A program made the position numbers and the translations under genes. The notes under the pieces were generated by a model, which saw only the letters and a program-made list of their open reading frames with translations, was not told the origin of the DNA and searched no databases. Below, one piece after another: positions 7,444-13,564 of a DNA stretch of 25,766 nt (position 1 is its first letter; each line of letters starts with the position of its first letter). Where the stretch lies: NCBI GenBank assembly GCA_910589115.1, contig CAJUSB010000042.1:1-25766 (forward strand). Direction: 5' to 3'. Origin of the DNA: an uncultured Clostridia bacterium. Lineage in GTDB: Bacteria; Bacillota; Clostridia; Oscillospirales; Butyricicoccaceae.

Positions 7444-8328
7444 TTATACCACGGTATTGGTCAGTGTGCCGATTCCTTCAATCTCGCAGACTACGGTGTC
7501 ACCGCATTCCAGGAAGCAGGGGGGCTGCATTCCCATGCCTACGCCTGCCGGAGTACCGGTAGCAATCACTGTGCCTGCTTTAAGTGTCATACCCTGGCTC
7601 AGTTCGGCGATGATTTGGGAAATGTTGGTGATGAATTGATTTGTATTTCCGTCCTGCCGAAGTTCTCCGTTTACATGTGTGCGTACAGCCAGTGCGGGTG
7701 GATAGGTAATCTCATCCGCTGTCACAATACATGGCCCCATTGGGGTGAATCCATCAAGACTTTTACCGAAATACCACTGCTTATGACCGGTTTGCAGATT
7801 GCGGGCACTGACATCGTTAATAACCGTATAACCAAAAATATATTGTTCTGCGTCCTCTTCACGCACTTGCCATGCATCACGGCCCAATATAACGCCCAGC
7901 TCGTTCTCATAATCAAGGCTGTCTACCAACTGCGCATAGCGGGGGATGGGTGCGCCGTCACCGGTAGCCACGTTCACACGCTTTGAGAAATAGATTGCGC
8001 GGGGACGGTCGCCAAAGGCTTCTTCACTGAAACGTCCGGCTTCCTCCTGATGGGCGCGGTAATTGATGCCGAGGCATAAAACGTCCTGCATTGGGTGCGG
8101 GATTGGTGCGCGCAGCGTAATTGAGGAAAGTGCAATGGGTTCCGCTCCGGCGGGCGGCGTGCGCAGGGTGTCCAGCTGCTTCTGCGGGACGGTGCAAATA
8201 AGTTCGTTCATATCTTTTATGGAAAGGCCAAAAGCCTCCAGCGGATATAATAAGCCGGGCTGGCTGGTATATCCGACACCCAGCATATCCGGGCCGTCAG
8301 GCGTATGGCAATAAGTATACAGTTTCAT
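7444..8328 (-). CDS. Fumarylacetoacetate hydrolase (FAH) family protein
   Basis: 294-aa cytoplasmic enzyme of the FAH superfamily (acylpyruvases, fumarylpyruvate hydrolases, HpcE-type isomerases/decarboxylases). It has an N-terminal domain of about 80 residues and then the FAH fold. Motifs seen: LGINYRAHQEE (86-96), DYENELG with the metal-binding Glu pair (E141, E143), INDVSARN with Asp172, the GKSLDGFTPMGP substrate loop (188-199), and TGTPAGVGMG near the C-terminus. Length is normal for the family. Start at ATG 8328, preceded by AAGGAAGGAA; the extension to 8406 overlaps the -10 and -35 boxes. Monocistronic, with a strong promoter at 8378-8406. The exact substrate is not deducible; no aromatic-degradation genes are nearby, so a house-cleaning acylpyruvase/oxaloacetate-type role is possible. 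Confidence 0.92.
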   Translation of the reverse strand: MKLYTYCHTPDGPDMLGVGYTSQPGLLYPLEAFGLSIKDMNELICTVPQKQLDTLRTPPAGAEPIALSSITLRAPIPHPMQDVLCLGINYRAHQEEAGRFSEEAFGDRPRAIYFSKRVNVATGDGAPIPRYAQLVDSLDYENELGVILGRDAWQVREEDAEQYIFGYTVINDVSARNLQTGHKQWYFGKSLDGFTPMGPCIVTADEITYPPALAVRTHVNGELRQDGNTNQFITNISQIIAELSQGMTLKAGTVIATGTPAGVGMGMQPPCFLECGDTVVCEIEGIGTLTNTVV

Positions 8329-8377
8329 GATGCAGTTCCTTCCTTTCTGATACCAGATAAACCGTTTTACTATTACA

Positions 8378-8406
8378 ATCATATCATGGAAGCGGTCTGC
8401 TGTCAA
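8378..8406 (-). promoter_or_regulatory. Promoter of the FAH gene
   Basis: On the minus strand: TTGACA (8406-8401), 17-base spacer, TATGAT (8383-8378), 50 bases before the ATG. Near-consensus. Confidence 0.85.
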
Positions 8407-8560
8407 CCGATTTCTCTCAAGACAAAATATCCAAAAGGTATGATTTTAATAGATGCTTATATGTTCTATACGGTATTGCAGTCGTTGAGATATTGGAGTT
8501 TCAGATGAAACGATCACGCAACCGTTTTTTGTTTGTTCAAGTTTGAACTATTTTAATCTA

Positions 8561-8714
8561 TACTCACATGCGGCAAGTCTTTCCACAGCCGCCCCTTCGG
8601 CCCGCCCGCAGGCGATGGAAGGGAGTCCAGAGGGACGAGTCCCTCTGGCGCTGTCTGCGTAAGACCGCTCGCCGCGCAGGCGGATCAAACGGCAAGATCC
8701 AGCGCTCACGAATA
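8561..8714 (+). repeat. Dispersed MITE-like repeat, copy C (both ends present, internally deleted)
   Basis: Bounded by imperfect terminal inverted repeats: left TACTCACATGCGG, right CGCTCACGAATA (reverse complement TATTCGTGAGCG). Each end is flanked by TA (8559-8560 and 8715-8716), consistent with a TA target duplication as in Tc1/mariner/IS630-type elements. It contains hairpin 1 (8627-8636 with 8639-8648). The second hairpin seen in copies B, D, F and H is missing. The missing part is bounded by CCCGCC direct repeats, so it was probably lost by slippage. The 160 bases between the FAH promoter and this copy (8407-8560) hold no gene that I can see. Confidence 0.82.
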
Positions 8715-8771
8715 TATATCCTGTTCATTGTATGGACGTTTCACGGCTTGTCCGCAGAAAAGCACGAAAAG

Positions 8772-8803
8772 GGGCTGACCAGCGTTTAATAGCCGGTCAG
8801 CCC
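8772..8803 (-). terminator. Probable terminator of the 8820-9421 operon
   Basis: Perfect 9-base stem GGGCTGACC (8772-8780) with GGTCAGCCC (8795-8803), 14-base loop. On the minus strand it is followed by CTTTTCG, a short T-tract. It lies 17 bases downstream of the stop codon at 8820. Confidence 0.65.
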
Positions 8804-8819
8804 AAAGTGAGGCTACGGG

Positions 8820-8993
8820 TCAGCCATCGCCGCGCAGCAGATTGTCCGCATAGTTTTGCAGCGTATCAAATGTGTGAATGTTGTCTGAACGCATAGCAAT
8901 CATACTGCGAACATATTTCGGCAGGCTGGTATAATAGGAAAAAGCCTCCTGATTGTTTTTGAGCATATCGCCAAGCCCCTGATATTCCTTCAT
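8820..8993 (-). CDS. Small conserved-looking protein, function unknown
   Basis: 57 aa, hydrophilic, predicted mostly helical, no membrane segment and no Cys. The sequence starts MKEYQGLGDMLKNN and ends DTLQNYADNLLRGDG. I chose ATG at 8993 because GAGGTGA lies five bases upstream; a longer in-frame start at 9065 has no ribosome-binding site. It follows the TfoX-domain gene by 92 bases on the same strand and is followed by a hairpin terminator, so it is probably the second gene of that transcript. No recognised domain; the good ribosome-binding site and coding-like composition argue that it is real. Confidence 0.65.
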   Translation of the reverse strand: MKEYQGLGDMLKNNQEAFSYYTSLPKYVRSMIAMRSDNIHTFDTLQNYADNLLRGDG

Positions 8994-9085
8994 CTCAATC
9001 ACCTCAAAACTAATTTTCCCACGCAGGCGCGGAATATGTGCGGGGAAAACCGGCAGGGAATGCATATTTTTCAGTCATTTAGAAA

Positions 9086-9421
9086 TTATGTATTTTTTGC
9101 TTTGCGTGGTTTTTTTGGTTTGGGGGTGGGAAGCTCGGCACAGGTGCGGCGGACGCATTCACAAAGGGTTTCCCGGTCATCGGGGTCGGTGATTAAAAGG
9201 TAATCCTTTGCGCCCTCATAGGGTGGAGCCATTGGTGCATCCGGCAGAAAACCACATCCGGCGTTTGTGGGTTTGAGAAAGAGCTGATCGTCACAGACCA
9301 CGGCAAAAAATTTGCCGTCACAGTAAAGGCCGTATTCGCCGAACATTTTCCGGCTGGTGATCGTGCCGGCCCCGGTGAGCTGTTCACAGAGATATTGAAT
9401 CAATTCAGGGTTTGAAGCCAA
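9086..9421 (-). CDS. TfoX/Sxy N-terminal-domain protein
   Basis: 111 aa, matching the TfoX N-terminal domain: SRKMFGEYGLYCDGKFFAVVCDDQLFLKPT (residues 23-52, key residues MFGEYG and the Phe/Val strand) and PPYEGAKDYL. The C-terminal tail is Pro/Lys-rich (PTPKPKKPRK). In Gammaproteobacteria TfoX is a competence regulator; single-domain TfoX-N proteins in Firmicutes have no settled function. The start appears to be TTG at 9421, with AAGAAGG about eight bases upstream; no ATG lies before the conserved domain. A clear promoter lies at 9460-9488. Upstream gene of a likely two-gene unit with 8820-8993. Confidence 0.85.
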   Translation of the reverse strand: MASNPELIQYLCEQLTGAGTITSRKMFGEYGLYCDGKFFAVVCDDQLFLKPTNAGCGFLPDAPMAPPYEGAKDYLLITDPDDRETLCECVRRTCAELPTPKPKKPRKAKNT

Positions 9422-9459
9422 TTTTTGAACCTTCTTTCCGCATATACGATGATAAATTT

Positions 9460-9488
9460 ATTATAAGGTATCTCCTTCTGTTTTTCAA
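9460..9488 (-). promoter_or_regulatory. Promoter of the TfoX-domain gene
   Basis: On the minus strand: TTGAAA (9488-9483), 17-base spacer, perfect TATAAT (9465-9460), about 39 bases before the TTG start. Confidence 0.8.
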
Positions 9489-9503
9489 GCGGGGGAAGGA
9501 TGA

Positions 9504-9522
9504 TTTTTCCAAGGGGGAAAAA
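9504..9522. promoter_or_regulatory. Inverted repeat in the TfoX/sigma intergenic region
   Basis: TTTTTCC (9504-9510) and GGAAAAA (9516-9522) form a perfect 7-base inverted repeat with a 5-base centre between the divergent TfoX and sigma-factor genes. It may be an operator. I could not identify a convincing promoter for the sigma gene in 9489-9602. Confidence 0.3.
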
Positions 9523-9602
9523 TGGATTTGTTTCCGTATAGATAAATGAACCCGAACCTACACGGGGATTTTAAGAAACAGCCTGTGAAAGGGGACGAAT
9601 GA

Positions 9603-10154
9603 ATGACAGATGAAAAGTTGTATGCGCTGCTTCGGCGTGATGCAAATGCGGGGCTGGAGGCGGCTGTTGCAGCATATGGCGGTATTGTCAAAGCGGTATT
9701 ACAGCGTGTGCTTGGAGGACGGACGCAGGATGTTGAGGACTGTATGGGCACTGTATTCTGCCGGTTATGGGAAAAATCCCACACGATTGATTTGGAAAGA
9801 GGGAGCCTGAAATCGTGGCTGTGCCGGACTGCACGGAATACGGCGGTTGATCTGCTCCGGCGTGAGGGTGTGCCGCTGCTTTCGCTTGAGGAAGAGACGC
9901 TTGGCCTGCCGGACAATCTGGCCGAACAAGCCATACAGAGTATAAATGCTGCCCTTGTACAGCGCATGGTAAATGAAATGGAAGAGCCTGACCGTATGAT
10001 TTTCATTCGCAGGTATTATTATGTGGAACGGATACGCTGCATTGCGGAAGCGGTTGGCCTAAGCGAAAAGGCAGTAGAGCGGCGGCTTGCGCGTGGGCGT
10101 GCGCGTTTACGGGATGCGCTGCTGAAAGAAGGAGTGATTTTGGATGAAATATGA
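9603..10154 (+). CDS. RNA polymerase sigma factor, ECF-like (sigma-70 family)
   Basis: 183 aa with sigma region 2 (about residues 10-90; DVEDCMGTVFCRLWEK and the -10-recognition helix around SWLCRTARNTAVDLLRR) and region 4 (about 115-180; PDRMIFIRRYYYVERIRCIAEAVGLSEKAVERRLARGRARL, a helix-turn-helix for -35 recognition). No region 3 separates them, as in ECF sigma factors. Start ATG at 9603 follows AAAGGGG. The 3' end overlaps the next gene by 11 bases; the partner is a single-pass membrane protein, so this is a sigma/anti-sigma pair responding to an extracytoplasmic or membrane signal. No self-recognition promoter motif is obvious upstream. Confidence 0.93.
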   Translation: MTDEKLYALLRRDANAGLEAAVAAYGGIVKAVLQRVLGGRTQDVEDCMGTVFCRLWEKSHTIDLERGSLKSWLCRTARNTAVDLLRREGVPLLSLEEETLGLPDNLAEQAIQSINAALVQRMVNEMEEPDRMIFIRRYYYVERIRCIAEAVGLSEKAVERRLARGRARLRDALLKEGVILDEI

Positions 10155-11271
10155 TTGGCTGAGGGAGTATGAGGATGAAGCGCCGGAACCCGTTGGAATG
10201 AGCGAGGCAGAACAAATGCGGGTACTGCAAAATGCTTTAGAAAAAGTCCGGTGCAGTGAGTCCCGAACAAGCATGATAGGACGAAAGCGCCGTTTTACCC
10301 GTTGGGCAGCAATATTGGCAGCAGTGCTTGCGGCCGGAATGCTGACAGCAGGTGCATCATCCGGACGTTTGGATGCGGGACAGATGCTTCAATGGATTTT
10401 TGGTGCGGAGGCGGCTGCGCCGGAGAAAATTGCGGGACTGGATGTCATGGGGTATCCGATTGGGCAGACGCAGGAAATGGGCGGCTATACGGTCAGCCTG
10501 CATGGCGCTATTGGTGACAGGAACAGTTGTTATTTGGTGTTTGATGTAGCAGCCCCGCCGGACGTTGTACTGAAAAACAAGGGTGGATATGGATTCCAGT
10601 CGGTGGAGCTGCAAGCGGAGGAACGTCCGGGCGGAGGATTCGGCTATTATTGTATTGAGCTTTCCGATGAAAATATAGATGAAGGTACAGCCCGATTTAT
10701 GGTAGCGTATCAGCAGGAACGGGCGATACAGGAGGAAACCTATATCCTGCGTCTGAAAGGGTTCACTCAATATACGGACGATCCCTCTGGTGAGGGGGCT
10801 TGGGAGAATGAGGTCTTGCTGGCTGATGAGACATGGGAATTTTCTTTTCCGCTGGCATATCAGGATACTTCAATGCGGATTCCGGCGCACCGGATGATGG
10901 CACTTGATGGCGGCGGTGAGGCGGAGCTTGATTCGATTTATATTTCCCCGCTGTCTATCAGGCTGGAATACCGGCAAAGCCTGTTAAAACATTATTTTGA
11001 CAGTCGGAAAGCATCAGACACATATACAAGTGCGGTGATGCATCAGCCAGAGGTAGTTCTGCATTTTCGTGACGGTTCTGTCTGGTCGGATGAGGAATGT
11101 CTGTCAGGCGGCGGAGGTTCCGGAACGGGGCGTTTCGGCAGGTGGAATATTGGCGTAACATACCATTTTTCAGCACCGGTGCGGCTGGACGGCCTTGCCG
11201 CTGTGGAGGTGGACGGTGTCCTGTTTACGCTTCCGGTGGGAGAGGCCATTCAGCAAAAAAGTATAAAATAG
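10144..11271 (+). CDS. Probable membrane anti-sigma factor (DUF4179-like)
   Basis: 375 aa: a cytoplasmic N-terminus (about residues 1-52, where the sigma factor would be held), one membrane helix (about 53-72, WAAILAAVLAAGMLTAGA) and an extracytoplasmic domain of about 300 residues rich in beta-type sequence. The segment after the membrane (GGYTVSLHGAIGDRNSCYLVFDV) resembles DUF4179-family proteins, which sit next to ECF sigma genes in Firmicutes. The ATG at 10144 has GGAG about nine bases upstream and lies inside the sigma gene, so translation is probably coupled. A GGGGSG stretch occurs near residue 320. The anti-sigma role is inferred from topology and overlap, not from a recognised sigma-binding motif. 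Confidence 0.8.
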   Translation: MKYDWLREYEDEAPEPVGMSEAEQMRVLQNALEKVRCSESRTSMIGRKRRFTRWAAILAAVLAAGMLTAGASSGRLDAGQMLQWIFGAEAAAPEKIAGLDVMGYPIGQTQEMGGYTVSLHGAIGDRNSCYLVFDVAAPPDVVLKNKGGYGFQSVELQAEERPGGGFGYYCIELSDENIDEGTARFMVAYQQERAIQEETYILRLKGFTQYTDDPSGEGAWENEVLLADETWEFSFPLAYQDTSMRIPAHRMMALDGGGEAELDSIYISPLSIRLEYRQSLLKHYFDSRKASDTYTSAVMHQPEVVLHFRDGSVWSDEECLSGGGGSGTGRFGRWNIGVTYHFSAPVRLDGLAAVEVDGVLFTLPVGEAIQQKSIK

Positions 11272-11283
11272 GACATAGCAGGA

Positions 11284-11316
11284 AAAGCTCTCACATAGTG
11301 GGGGCCTTTCTTTTGC
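11284..11316 (+). terminator. Terminator of the sigma/anti-sigma operon
   Basis: AAAGCTCTCAC pairs with GTGGGGGCCTTT (one bulged C, two G-T pairs) and is followed by CTTTT. It starts 12 bases after the stop codon. The next 160 bases (11317-11480) hold no gene; a small CAGG/CCTG hairpin plus T-run near 11353 may act as a second terminator. Confidence 0.6.
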
Positions 11317-11485
11317 CATGATGCCCTTTGTTTGCCGGATACCGGCAGGTAGGGGGCCTGTTTTTGTCTGCCGAATCTCTCCCGGTTCTACCGTATTTTT
11401 GGAGTTTATTTGTCTGTTTTGTGAAAAAAATTCAATCAAAACACGCGAAATGTTATAAAAAACCTTCAATCTTCACAAAATGGGT

Positions 11486-11514
11486 TTGACAAACGGGCTT
11501 CACAGGTGTATAGT
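11486..11514 (+). promoter_or_regulatory. Promoter of the 3D-domain gene
   Basis: TTGACA at 11486-11491, 17-base spacer, TATAGT at 11509-11514. The predicted start near 11521 gives a leader of about 180 bases. Confidence 0.85.
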
Positions 11515-11516
11515 AG

Positions 11517-11553
11517 GTTACAAATCGGTGACAAAAGTATCGAAACGGTAACA
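11517..11553. promoter_or_regulatory. WalR-box-like repeats at the transcription start
   Basis: GTTACA (11517-11522), five bases, GTGACA (11528-11533), then a further GTAACA (11548-11553). Read on the minus strand the first two are TGTCAC-N5-TGTAAC, one mismatch from the WalR consensus TGTWAH-N5-TGTWAH. They overlap the predicted transcription start. WalR controls 3D-domain wall proteins such as YocH in Bacillus, which makes the match plausible. Confidence 0.45.
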
Positions 11554-11572
11554 AAAACCTGAATCGGTACTC

Positions 11573-11682
11573 GGGACCTGTTCGGCAGCCGTTTGAACGC
11601 CGTTTGCGCGGCATTGGCTGGGCTGCCGAACAGGCCCAGAGAAACACATTGCGGTATTCTGCCACGATCCCGGAATGCCGCA
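11573..11682 (+). promoter_or_regulatory. Structured 5' leader of the 3D-domain gene
   Basis: Two hairpins fill the leader. The large one has a perfect 14-base stem (11577-11590 with 11621-11634), extended by GGG/CCC past one bulged A, and a 30-base loop that can fold further. The second has a 10-base stem with one G-T pair (11650-11659 with 11673-11682) just before the ribosome-binding site. I could not match it to the c-di-AMP (ydaO) riboswitch or another known class. No T-run follows the stems, so any control would be translational or by RNA stability. Confidence 0.55.
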
Positions 11683-11703
11683 CGGAGAAATTAGGAGTGA
11701 AAC

Positions 11704-12324
11704 ATGTATTATTACGTCAGAAAATATAGCCGCCGGGTTTTCCTGCTGCTGGCTGTCTGCTTTAGCCTGACCATATCAGCACTTGCATTTGATACCCCAA
11801 AACAGAGTTCTATTGCACTGCTTTCGTCTAATGTTGCGTCTACCTCCGGTATGGTGCCAAGTGCCGCTGCCGTCAGCGCTGCGGCGAAAGTGCTTGCCGT
11901 GCAGCGGGAAGAGGAGGCCAGAGAGCAGGCTTTTCAGGAGCAGGTACACAGTCTCCTTTACAGCAGCCTTTCCCATCGGACTGTGGCTTATAACAGCAGC
12001 TTTTCCGCTGATGAGGCTGTCCGTTCGGCAGGCCGTCCGTTAGGGAAGTTTAAGCTCACCTTTTACTGCCCCTGTGTGAAATGTAATGGACGTTCAGACG
12101 GGCTGACCAAGTCAGGCACTACCGCAGTTGAGGGGCGTACGATTGCTGTTGACCCGCGCGTCATTCCGCTGGGCAGCCGCGTTTATATTGATGGTTATGG
12201 CGTTTTTATCGCCGAAGATACCGGCAGTGCAATTAAATCTAACAAAATTGATGTTTTCCTCGACAGTCACAGCCGCTGTTTTGAGAATGGTGTTGCACAT
12301 GCGAATGTTTACTTGTTAGGATAA
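11704..12324 (+). CDS. Secreted 3D-domain protein (cell-wall active, YocH/YabE C-terminal type)
   Basis: 206 aa. A signal peptide (positive start, hydrophobic core about 12-26, likely cleavage after ALA at residue 28), an Ala/Ser-rich and Glu-rich linker (about 30-110), then the 3D domain (about 113-206). The three conserved Asp regions are AVDPRVIPLG, AEDTGS and IDVFLDSH; FYCPCVKCNG precedes them. The 3D fold is a double-psi beta barrel related to the MltA lytic transglycosylase and found in stationary-phase-survival and Rpf-like proteins, so a role in peptidoglycan remodelling outside the membrane is likely. No G5, LysM or other wall-binding domain is seen. ATG 11704 has AGGAG seven to eight bases upstream. 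Single-gene transcript between its own promoter and a strong terminator. Confidence 0.9.
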   Translation: MYYYVRKYSRRVFLLLAVCFSLTISALAFDTPKQSSIALLSSNVASTSGMVPSAAAVSAAAKVLAVQREEEAREQAFQEQVHSLLYSSLSHRTVAYNSSFSADEAVRSAGRPLGKFKLTFYCPCVKCNGRSDGLTKSGTTAVEGRTIAVDPRVIPLGSRVYIDGYGVFIAEDTGSAIKSNKIDVFLDSHSRCFENGVAHANVYLLG

Positions 12325-12386
12325 AGGCTGTACTGCATTTGCGCCTGCTGTGTCCTCTGAAACAAAATCAATCCGCAGGATATAAG

Positions 12387-12435
12387 AAAGCACCGAATAC
12401 CATTCGCAGAGACGAAAGGTATTCGGTGCTTTTTT
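12387..12435 (+). terminator. Intrinsic terminator of the 3D-domain gene
   Basis: Stem GCACCGAATACC (12390-12401) with GGTATTCGGTGC (12418-12429), extended by AAA/TTT, 16-base loop, then a run of six T (12430-12435). Confidence 0.92.
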
Positions 12436-12452
12436 GGAGGTTGCCGGATTTA

Positions 12453-12658
12453 TACTCGTGAGCGCAGGAGATTGCCGTTTGCTCCGCCTGCGCGGCGGGC
12501 GGTCTTGCGCAGACGGCGCCAGAGGGACTCGTCCCTCTGGACTCCCTTCCATCGCCTGCGGGCGGGGCGGATATGCCCGTTCATCTGTGCTGCTTCGGCC
12601 CGCCAAAAGGACGGCGGGCCGAAGGGGCGGCTGCGGTAAGCCTTTCCGCGTGTGAATA
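12453..12658 (-). repeat. Dispersed MITE-like repeat, copy D (full length, about 206 bp)
   Basis: The most complete copy. Ends: TACTCGTGAGCGC at 12453 and CGCGTGTGAATA ending at 12658, imperfect inverted repeats each flanked by TA (12451-12452 and 12659-12660). Hairpin 1 is 12519-12528 with 12531-12540. Hairpin 2 is CTTCGGCCCGCC (12593-12604), loop AAAAGGAC, GGCGGGCCGAAG (12613-12624). It sits between the 3D-gene terminator and the 3' end of the Fur-family gene. No coding capacity for a transposase. Confidence 0.88.
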
Positions 12659-12669
12659 TAGTACATGCG

Positions 12670-13089
12670 TCAATCCTCTTTTTCTGATTTCTGACAAAGC
12701 GGACAGATCCCCGTAAATGTTAATGAATGCCCGGTGATAGCAAATCCGGTTTCTTTTTGGAGTTGGCGTTCCAGTGCAGCCAGGGGACAGCCTTCAATCG
12801 GCACAACAGAACCGCATACTGTACAGTGCAGGGTGTGCCGGTGTCCCTGTGGTGCGTTCAGCTGATAATAGCACCGCCCGTCACCACCTTCATTTTTCAT
12901 TAAAAGGGCGTGTGCCGTCAGCTGTGATAAAACACGATAGGTGGTTGACAGCCCCATCTTTTCGGTTTTCACGGCTTCTGCGTGTATTTCGTCAGCGGTC
13001 ATGGGGGTTTTGGCGTGTTCAATGACTGCCAGCACCGCTTTTCGGCGCTCGGTTGCGCGAAGACCGCTTTCGCCCAGTTTATTTGGCAT
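12670..13089 (-). CDS. Fur-family metalloregulator (Fur/Zur/PerR type)
   Basis: 139 aa with an N-terminal winged helix (about residues 8-80; GLSTTYRVLSQL is the recognition helix) and a C-terminal dimerisation/metal domain with HRHTLHC, CTVCG and CPLC. The two CxxC pairs are the structural zinc site of this family. Whether it senses iron, zinc or peroxide cannot be settled by motif alone. ATG at 13089 is preceded by GGGAGGTG. Promoter at 13201-13229; the leader has a 16-base palindrome (13152-13167) that might be an autoregulatory site. It is divergent from the copper operon, but nothing ties it to copper. Confidence 0.92.
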   Translation of the reverse strand: MPNKLGESGLRATERRKAVLAVIEHAKTPMTADEIHAEAVKTEKMGLSTTYRVLSQLTAHALLMKNEGGDGRCYYQLNAPQGHRHTLHCTVCGSVVPIEGCPLAALERQLQKETGFAITGHSLTFTGICPLCQKSEKED

Positions 13090-13151
13090 AAAAACACCTC
13101 CCGGCGTTCACAATATTAAAAAATAGTATTTCGGTTTCAAAAGTGCGATTG

Positions 13152-13167
13152 TCTGAAATCATTCAGA
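13152..13167. promoter_or_regulatory. Palindrome in the leader of the Fur-family gene
   Basis: TCTGAA and TTCAGA separated by four bases (13152-13167). Its centre contains AATCATT, which resembles the middle of Fur-type boxes, but the arms do not match the standard Fur, Zur or PerR consensus. Candidate operator only. Confidence 0.35.
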
Positions 13168-13200
13168 TAATTACTGTACGGTTGTGTTTCAAGTAAATCT

Positions 13201-13229
13201 ATTATAGCAGACCCTTGCGTTTTTGTCAG
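13201..13229 (-). promoter_or_regulatory. Promoter of the Fur-family gene
   Basis: On the minus strand: CTGACA (13229-13224), 17-base spacer, perfect TATAAT (13206-13201). The predicted leader is about 105 bases. Confidence 0.72.
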
Positions 13230-13272
13230 CCTTTTTTCGGCAGGGGAGGTGGAAATCCGATTTAGATACCGC

Positions 13273-13312
13273 AAAAAACCGACCGGCCCGCAATCGTTCT
13301 GGCGGGCCGGTC
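13273..13312 (-). terminator. Strong GC hairpin with T-run (minus strand)
   Basis: Perfect 11-base stem GACCGGCCCGC (13281-13291) with GCGGGCCGGTC (13302-13312), 10-base loop. On the minus strand it is followed by GGTTTTTT. It has the form of an intrinsic terminator, but no minus-strand gene ends here; it would insulate the Fur-family promoter from antisense transcription out of the copper region. Confidence 0.6.
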
Positions 13313-13344
13313 AGCAGGGAAAAGACGGTTGGCAGAGTACCCGG

Positions 13345-13460
13345 CTCCCGTCCCGCCGCAGCGAAGGAGCCCCGTAGGGGCGTGGGAGTCCAGAGGGCGG
13401 AGCCCTTTGGCGTACCCCGAGGAGGGGCGGGAGTCCAGAGGGCAGAGCCCTTTGGCGCAG
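13345..13460 (+). repeat. Divergent copy E of the dispersed repeat, two hairpin units
   Basis: Two units of GGGAGTCCAGAGGGC-type sequence: hairpins 13390-13398 with 13402-13410, and 13435-13443 with 13447-13455 (CCAGAGGGC/GCCCTTTGG, one G-T pair). The core differs from the other copies (GGC/GCC instead of GGAC/GTCC), and no terminal repeats are visible. It lies immediately upstream of the copA promoter. Confidence 0.65.
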
Positions 13461-13487
13461 CCTGTGTAGAGCGGGTAAAAGTTTGGC

Positions 13488-13516
13488 TTGACATGGCAGA
13501 TGAGGCGTGGTATGAT
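13488..13516 (+). promoter_or_regulatory. Promoter of the copper operon
   Basis: TTGACA at 13488-13493, 17-base spacer, TATGAT at 13511-13516. Predicted start near 13523; the leader is about 42 bases and contains the candidate CsoR site. Confidence 0.85.
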
Positions 13517-13530
13517 AACAGCAGAGAAAA

Positions 13531-13550
13531 GCCCCGACCCCGGGGTGGGA
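13531..13550. promoter_or_regulatory. Candidate CsoR operator
   Basis: GC-rich inverted repeat GCCCCGACCCCGGGGTGGGA, core ACCCCGGGGT (13537-13546), just downstream of the predicted copA transcription start. It resembles the GC-rich CsoR operators known from actinobacterial copper operons, and csoR is the last gene of this operon. The overlap with the ribosome-binding region (GGGAGGTG at 13547) is notable. Confidence 0.5.
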
Positions 13551-13564
13551 GGTGTTGAAGTACA

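Noticed and set aside
7327..7986. 219-aa plus-strand frame opposite the FAH gene
   Set aside because: It is the antisense of a well-conserved enzyme and begins within a terminator/hairpin region without a ribosome-binding site.
11521..11703. c-di-AMP (ydaO/yuaA) riboswitch before the 3D-domain gene
   Set aside because: The context is suggestive, but I could not find the conserved GGGGAACC-like and GCCGAATCC-like segments; left as an unassigned structured leader.
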